Positions 57,269-64,000 of a stretch of DNA of 64,000 bases are shown here, piece after piece. The first letter of the stretch is position 1, and every line of letters starts with the position of its first letter. The notes under the pieces were generated by a model that saw only the letters and a list, made by a program, of their open reading frames with translations, made no database searches and was not told the origin of the DNA. The DNA lies in NCBI GenBank assembly GCA_024509875.1, contig JAMPIV010003445.1:124001-188000 (forward strand), read 5' to 3'. The translations under genes and the position numbers were made by a program. The DNA comes from Oreohelix idahoensis. Its lineage: Eukaryota > Mollusca > Gastropoda > Stylommatophora > Oreohelicidae.

Positions 57269-58439
57269 TTTGGCTGTAGGATCAGTATAGTACTGAAAAT
57301 TACAGAAATAGAATTTCTGCAGAAAATGGTGAAGTCCCAGTGTCTGAGAGAACTACTGGTATTACAAATTAGTTACGGCTGTGAATGTTCTGATCTCGAA
57401 ACAATAGTAGAGAGGAGACCGACATAAAGTGCCACCTCCGCTGTGTAACTAACTGTGATATTAATAAACAAGGAAACAGATTTTTACTTAACAATGATAA
57501 AATTGACAAGTCGTTCAAAATACAATTTCCTTATATTTTATTTAGTATATACACTATCTACCCTTGTGCTGAAAGGTGAATGTTGAAAAATGGAATGTAA
57601 TGAATTTGTAAGTTTACATATGATTTACAAATATTTATATTTATATAGATATGTAAATAAATATTACAACAAGTTTTCCAATTATAGGAAACAAATTTAT
57701 ATCAGCTGGGCTGTTAATCACTTATAGTAAATGTATCAGCTGTGCTGTTAATTAAGTATATAACATTTATCAGCTATGCTGTTATTTACGTATAATTTAT
57801 CCACTATGATCTTATTATTGTCTCTTGCTACGCTAATTCACGTTTTCTTCATTGACTTAGATTTTGCTCACAATGCCGACAGAAATGGTACTAATGTGTA
57901 CTCATCTCTTAGAAGTGCTGTCCTTCTTGGTTTGGTTGACACAAAACACCAGCTGTTGATCGTTTCGTTAGCCCACCCAAGACTGAGGGGACTAAAGATG
58001 TAGAGTCTTGACAACCTCTATGCTCCTGCGGAGTTCCAGGCAGCTGGATTGACGACCCACGATCTCAGTTTTTATGACACGTATAAACCTGTAACAAGCA
58101 AAAATAGGGGCTAATTTCTGTCCTCAAGCCCACCTATTTCTATTGTGGATGAAATGAGCGTGTGCCTCAGTGTTTGCATGTAGGATGAATGACAACATGG
58201 CTCAGTATGATTTAGCAATAGCGAGACAAGACATGTGTCTACTTGCAAAACATTCTTTCTGATAAACTAATACATGGATATCATTCAATAATATAAATTC
58301 AATGCAGGAATACATTCAATAATATAAATTCAATACATGAATACATTCAATACATGAATACATCCCATAATATAAGTTCAATACATGAGGCCCTCTCTGA
58401 CGAGTGCTATACAAGCTGGTAACATATATCCTAACAATA

Positions 58440-58805
58440 ACGTTATGTTCTTATGATAGGAGTATATGCGACGAGGACTGTTTGGTTATATATATCAGGT
58501 GGGAGTTATATTTCAGTTGGTTTTATCTGAGATAATAGACTGAAGTTATAGGAGACAATAGATTGAGTCCTAACAAGGACTGTTTTGGTTATATTGCAGT
58601 TGGTCTGAGATAACAGATTGAAGTATAGGAGACAATAGGTTGAGTCCTAACAAGGACTGTTTTGGTTATATGGCAGTTTGGAGTTATCTGAGACAATAGA
58701 CTGAAGTTATAGGAGACAATAGGTATGGCAGTTGGTCTTATCGGAGATAATAGACTGAAGTCATGTGAGACAATAGATTGAGTTTTAGGAGACAATAGAT
58801 TGAGG
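58440..58805. repeat. ~90-bp tandem repeat
   Basis: About four diverged units of AACAAGGACTGTTTTGGTTA followed by CAGTTGGTCTGAGATAATAG and AGGAGACAATAGATTGAG. Lies in the extra DNA of the mariner. Confidence 0.8.
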
Positions 58806-59099
58806 TATGAGTCCTATTAGTCTATGTCTATTCAATCATAATAGGAAATACAATCATTATACTTAATTTCCCCAAGATACAATCAGTAACCTAATAGGTA
58901 GTATAAATGACACACAACAAATACCAACATTATAGACCAGCTGAAAGCCTATTTTCCCAAAGGTTATCGTAAATATATTTACCCTCTAAGATTCAAACCG
59001 GCCAGATTTTGACTCGACTTTAGCAAAGCAGGCTGCAGGTCATTGCACTCCAGGTAAGCTATAAATCAAGGTGACAAAAGCCCTCTTCAGTCGGTCGGT

Positions 59100-59440
59100 A
59101 TCTCTGGCGCCGTGTCGGTGATGTGTGATTATGCATAAAATCCGCCCGATTATATAGGTAGGTGAATTCTTAAGCAAGGCTTTCGGTTGGTTCCTGGCGG
59201 AGCAAGCTGATTGGTTTCCTCCGGTTTGGTACCTGGTCTCATACAGCCTAATTTTATTCAGTTTTAATCCGCCATCTTGCGTGAACAAGATGGCCGTTAA
59301 TTTATTCTGTCTCAGAGACTGGTGAACGTGGCTCGTTGATTGGTTGAAGCAAATCTGTATCTCGACATAGTGATTAACAAAGTAGTGGGTTACACTCGTT
59401 TCACGACAGGGATTATGTTGAATAATACCGATGTTTACAT
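59100..59440. promoter_or_regulatory. Promoter-like segment (CCAAT, YY1-like palindrome)
   Basis: Two inverted CCAAT boxes (GATTGGTT at 59209 and 59337) and a 24-bp palindrome GCCATCTTG-N6-CAAGATGGC at 59271-59294, whose arms resemble YY1 sites. It could be part of an LTR or a captured promoter. Speculative. Confidence 0.3.
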
Positions 59441-59610
59441 GACATATCCATGTATATTGTGTATAAATTTCATGCTTTTTGAATAAACAGCTCCTGAGAA
59501 AAACGATGTGGTGCATTACTTTCTGAATGCCCCTCGTATATCTCAAATTAAAACCTTCAGAGACATATCTTTCCCTGAACTTAACACATGTGACTCTATT
59601 GTCTATACAG

Positions 59611-59995
<385 letters not shown>

Positions 59996-60299
59996 TATGA
60001 AATCAAACTCATCAACCAAAATAAATCAAATTCAGTGGACACGACAAAACAGTTCAACGATCTAGATTTTACCCGTGACCTGGCTCTTGTCTCTCAAAAC
60101 TACCCAGACGCCAGACTAATTGAGGGTACTTGAATGAGGAAAGAAAAGACACAAGACTGAGAATAATTGAGTCAAATGATAGTCAGAGTGCGTTTTGAGA
60201 AATCATGCAAGATGCGTACTCGCAAATATATCTTGGCAACAACGTGGACAAATTTGGAGGGTTAGTGATATCAAAGTAAGACTACAAGAGAAAAGTTCA

Positions 60300-60770
60300 T
60301 TGGAGATTCATGCATCTTCAACGCAGATGTTAAAACAGTTTTATTGTATGGTTCTGACACATGGAGAATAATAAAAGCAACAACCACGAAGTTACAGGCT
60401 GTCATAAGTGGGTATATGCACAAAACAGAGGTATTAAAATGGAGTGACAGGATCACCGATGTGGAACAGATGACAAGAACCAGAAAGATGCCAATGATGA
60501 AACGATTTTTTGGCGCTGGATAAGGGCACACATTGAAGAATCTAGCTGATAGTACTACAATGCAGTACTTTGTTGTGAAATCGCCAGGGTAGGGCAAATA
60601 AAGGGAGAACACACACTCACACAAAACCAACACAAAATAGAGGCGATAGGAGACAGTTTTAACACGTACCGTATAAAGATACCTTGAAAAGAATTTGAAC
60701 GGATGGCGCTGGCTAGGAAGATTTGATATGTACATGTTGAATGCCTACGCCCCCAAGATAGCCGAACTTA
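60300..60770 (+). mobile_element. LINE-3-like degenerate C-terminal fragment
   Basis: Readable pieces are FNADVKTVLLYGSDTWR, then TKLQAVISGYM, then LKWSDRITDV, then RTRKMP, with stops and frameshifts between. It ends with a worn GGCGCTGGCTAGGAAGA tail region. Confidence 0.65.
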
Positions 60771-61014
60771 ACACATGAGTATACCACTGATTGCAAAAAC
60801 AGATGTATCCACGTCTAGCTAGGCTTGGCGGGCGGAAGAAAACAGATGATCATATCTCAGTTTACACCATTATCTGCTTCTTCGTACACTCAAACGCATA
60901 CTTGAATATTTTCAAAGGAAACAGTGGTCAACTTGAGACTAGTTGCATATCCATAGTTTTTTTTTTTTTTCAGGAAAGGTACTGCTGACGGCCATATGTT
61001 CTTTCTCAGTTCCA

Positions 61015-61725
61015 CATATGTGGAAAATGACTGCTGAACATCTGCTTCAAAGCAGATGTTCAGCAGTCATTTTATCAATGTCACAGTTACACTCATCGGT
61101 AGATCCTATCTTTCGCTTCTTGAATAGATGGTATCCCAACCTACTGTGGCCTGTGTGGAGTCTGAAAATTATCACTTGTGCTCTTCTGCTGAGCTGGTAA
61201 TGTGTATCACTTTGTGTGTGACATGGATGCTCTACATCCCGTTTGTTTCTGTATCTGATTTTTTTTTTTTCGTACGCCCGCTAATACTCAGGTTATTATT
61301 AATGTCTAACCTGACATTGATTTTACGTGAGTATCCCTTTTTTCTTGTACAGAGACAGGTGTCCCTCGCCATTCAGGCAGATACTCGCCGATTTCGGAGG
61401 TACCCATTAGATCTGGGTCGGCTCAGGAGCCGCCAATCCCTGGTCGACGACACTTCTTCAAATGGGCTCGCCAGGTCTCGAGTTAATCCAGTCCAAATCC
61501 CGGTCAACGAAAAATCCTCAAATGCCGTCGCCCGGGTTTGATCCTGGATCACCCGGTCGCCAGAGCGGTGTGGTAACCACTACGCTAGCGCGGCTCCTCT
61601 GTATCTGATAAAACTCTTTGCATCTTCGAAAGTTATACTTGTATCATGGTGAGTTAGGTTTTCACCTTTCTCTGCCAATCTGTCATCTTCTTCATTGCCG
61701 GGGATGTTGCAGCATTATCTGATGC
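61015..61725 (-). mobile_element. LINE H-A fragment with palindromic end and nested SINE
   Basis: Minus-strand H-A piece: NIPGNEED-like RNase H motif near 61700, 3' part to 61050. The outer end is an inverted duplication centred near 61050: AAAATGACTGCTGAACATCT...AGATGTTCAGCAGTCATTTT (61025-61074). SINE-2 (61260-61598) is inserted in it. Confidence 0.72.
61260..61598 (-). mobile_element. SINE-2 copy
   Basis: Poly-T left end (minus-strand A tail) and tRNA-like head at right (GGTAACCACTACGCTAGCGC). A perfect 11-bp target duplication CTGTATCTGAT lies at 61249-61259 and 61599-61609. Confidence 0.92.
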
Positions 61726-61854
61726 TGCAAGGTTTGCAGCACTGCTTCTATGGAGCTTGCGAAATGAAGTGAAACAGAAAGTTATTTAGAATGTTTGCTT
61801 GGCTGGTTACGGTTTGATACCTCGTTCAACACCAGTTGGGATATATTATTGTAT

Positions 61855-61911
61855 TTGTTGTCTTCGTCATGTCTCAAGTTATTTGTTGTCTTCGTCATGT
61901 CTCAAGTGCCC
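61855..61911. repeat. 28-bp direct tandem duplication
   Basis: Two perfect copies containing TATTTGTTGTCTTCGTCATG and TCTCAAGT. Confidence 0.92.
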
Positions 61912-62280
61912 CTTGACCTTATGATGTAGAGAACGTAGATCTCCTCGCCTCGTATAGTGGGTTTGACCATTCACTTTAGAGTAATTTTTTTTTTAATGGT
62001 GCCATCTCAGTTTCAATCTTTCTTATGCCCTTCGTCTGCGCTGTGCCGTTAAACTCCTAGATAATAACAGTTAGTTTGCTCTTTGTTAATTATTTCACTT
62101 TATTCTTCCGGTAATTGTTATGTATATCTTTTATTTTTCCTAGCACTGCATATATCCTGGTATTTTTAGAATGGGTCCTTCAGTCTTTTCTCATTCGGCA
62201 AAATGCATAGTACATATACTATCTTTGATACTCGACCCCAAGCTGCTGTTTTCAGAGTGCAACCGCCCGTAGCAGCGGGC
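61912..62280. other. Unassigned
   Basis: No ORF or element recognised. Confidence 0.4.
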
Positions 62281-62284
62281 AGCT

Positions 62285-62515
62285 CAAACCTAGAACTTGT
62301 CTTCGGTCTTCCGTCTGCAGTGGTCAACTTTAGTCTAGAACTTGTCTTCGGTCTTCCGTCTGCCATGGTCAACTTGAGTCTCGAACTTACCCTCGGCCTT
62401 CCGTCTGAAATAGTCAACTTTTCTGCAGTAATCAACTCAAACCTAGAACTTTATTTCGACTTTCTGTCTGCAGTGATCAACTCAAACCTAGGACTTGTTT
62501 TCAGCCTTCTAGCAG
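62285..62515. repeat. 45-bp minisatellite
   Basis: About five units of roughly 45 bp (AACTTGTCTTCGGTCTTCCG, then TCTGCAGTGGTCAACTT), with some shorter. It gives a repeating LELVFGLPSAVVNFS frame by virtue of unit length. No evidence of a real protein. Confidence 0.85.
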
Positions 62516-63079
62516 TAGAAGTTTGAAGAAATTAAATGTACCTAAACTTTCCTTTCGTACGTCATATCTCTGACGAAGGCTATGATCTGAACGAAAATAA
62601 GTAATAGAGACAGGCTTAAGGTGATGAGTCAATATTCGATCGTTACATTTTCCTGTGTCATCCTTTAACTTTTCTGTGGTCTTCCCTTTCATTTTTTCAC
62701 CTCTTCCAGTATTTGTTGTTTTTGCTTCATAGTTCAAGGTTTCTTGCAATGTCTTGTCCTAATTGACAAGCCATACTCTTATCTAGATCGCTGACCGGTT
62801 ATGAAACACTGACTCCCATCTGTGCAGGGGAGGTTTTTTTTTTTTTGGTGTACGGTTACGTCACAGTTGCTGGTCTGAAGTAGTGAGACAGTTTAATTGA
62901 ACAACTTTTGTTAAAGTAGACACAGGCTGCACAATATTTGCCTTAAGTTAGGATGGTCAGTTTTCATGTATTGATAATCAGTAGATAAACTGCGAATGTG
63001 CCGACAGGAGTTTTTAAAACACACGGCAGATTACCTTAGTGTCACATGGTAGGATTTTTGTTTGTGTTGAGACAATAGA
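62516..63079. other. Unassigned
   Basis: Contains a T12 run near 62835; otherwise featureless to me. Confidence 0.4.
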
Positions 63080-64000
63080 GTCACATTCCTTTCCCTCTGC
63101 GCAACTATCAGAAGTTTGAGGAACTACAAATTACATATCCTGGGAATAAGTGAGAGCAGATGGACCGGGACGGGGAGAATAAAAACAGCTACAGGGGAAG
63201 CAATACTTTACTCTGGTAGAGAGGATGGTAAGCACAACGAAGGTGTAGCCATTATCCTGAAGAAAGGAATGGAAAGGTCTTTACTGGAATGGAAACCCAT
63301 CAACAACAGACGGATAAGAACAAGACTGAGAGTGAGATTCACCAATACCACAATTATACAATGCCATGCACCAACAAACGACAGCGATGAAGAGATCAAG
63401 GACGAGTTCTATCAACAGGTACAAAAGGAAATGGAAACTGCATCCAGGTACGATCTTCTTATAGTAATGGGAGACCTCAGTGCAAAAGTTGGAACACACA
63501 ATACTTATAACGAAAGAGTAATGGGGAAATGCGGCAGTGGAACAGTAAATGAGAATGGGGACAAATTAATAAGCTTCTGCAGTACTAACAACCTGGTCAT
63601 TGGAGAAACACTTTTTCCACACAAAGAAGTGCACAAGTTAACATGGGAATCACCAATTGGACGGAACAGAAACCAGATAGATCACATAATGATCAATGGC
63701 AGATGGAGAAATGCACTGTAAGACGTGAAAGTAAGAAGAGGAGCAGATGTGAGAAGTGATCATCACCTAGTAGTAGCAAGACTGAAGGTGAAACTCAGAG
63801 CTGCTGGACCAGTTGCAGTCAAAAAGAAAAGATATAACATCACGAAACTTAAGGACCCCCTCACCAGAAAAGCTTTCGTGGTCGACGTAAAGAGACGATA
63901 TCAGATTGCCAAAAGCCAGGAAAGAACAGAGACCGATGACATCAACCAGAAATTCAACACCATCTCAACAACATACAAGGAAAGCAGCGAGTCATCTTTG
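63080..64000 (+). pseudogene. RTE-2 endonuclease part, runs off the window
   Basis: Second RTE-2 copy: LHILGISESRWTGTGR, then HAPTNDSDEEIKDEF, then LLIVMGDLSAKVG (usual DFNAKVG changed to DLSAKVG), then NGDKLISFC, then NQIDHIMINGRW. One in-frame stop TAA at 63719-63721 replaces the Gln codon seen in the 43997 copy (HALQDVKV); the frame then stays open to the window edge. No ATG is seen at the start of the conserved part, so the 5' end may be degraded. Confidence 0.85.

Larger units (their letters stand above)
56060..59536 (+). mobile_element. Mariner with ~2.2 kb extra DNA
   Basis: Terminal inverted repeats: GAGGGGCGTTCAGAAAGTAA at 56061 and its near-complement at 59494-59536, continuing into GATG(T)GGTGC and a shared subterminal CATGAAATTT. 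TA flanks both ends. The transposase ends at 57268, yet the right end lies 2.2 kb further, far from the usual 1.3-kb mariner size, so 57269 to about 59440 is extra. Confidence 0.85.

Overview
This is a eukaryotic (invertebrate animal) genomic window. It has spliced exons with GT-AG introns, tRNA-headed SINEs, at least five kinds of non-LTR retrotransposon, a Ty3/gypsy-type LTR element, Tc1/mariner transposons, minisatellites and long (TA)n tracts. The species cannot be fixed from sequence alone. The repeat types would suit a marine invertebrate such as a mollusc, but that is inference.

The one host gene I can support is an LRCH-type gene (leucine-rich repeat and calponin-homology family) on the minus strand. 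Six exons are visible: 55053-55224, 27194-27338, 22689-22818, 18729-18834, 17108-17244 and 2515-2651. All five junctions have GT/AG sites and matching codon phases. Together they encode 275 residues: the N-terminus, the LRR array and the LRR cap. The calponin-homology end must lie beyond base 1. Almost everything else in 1-55 kb is intronic and made of nested mobile elements. Intron 1 alone is 27.7 kb.

Region by region. 1-2.5 kb: a short-unit satellite split by a broken LINE, then a SINE. 2.65-17.1 kb (intron 5): a 6.57-kb near-identical tandem duplication (3615-10188 and 10189-16759) carrying an RTE-like LINE fragment, a CR1/Jockey-like LINE end, a foldback MITE and SINEs. 17-27 kb: exons 5-2 separated by LINE 3' ends, a second SINE family and several minisatellites, including a 1.6-kb array of 21-bp units. 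27.46-38.03 kb: a Ty3/gypsy retrotransposon with integrase upstream of reverse transcriptase (Gmr1-like order), interrupted in gag by an RTE insertion. 40.6-47 kb: a nested cluster of mariner, Tc1 and RTE elements. 47.8-51.6 kb: LINE remnants. 51.6-54.8 kb: a near full-length RTE-1 copy disabled by two 1-base deletions. 55.05-55.45 kb: LRCH exon 1 and a CpG-rich probable promoter. 56-59.5 kb: a mariner with about 2.2 kb of extra DNA inside its right end. 59.6-60 kb: a 380-bp (TA)n tract. 60-64 kb: further LINE and SINE remnants and the 5' part of a second RTE-like element running off the window.

No bacterial-type genes, operons, rRNA genes or CRISPR arrays were seen. Element family names here (RTE-1, RTE-2, LINE-3, SINE-1 and so on) are labels for this window, not database names.
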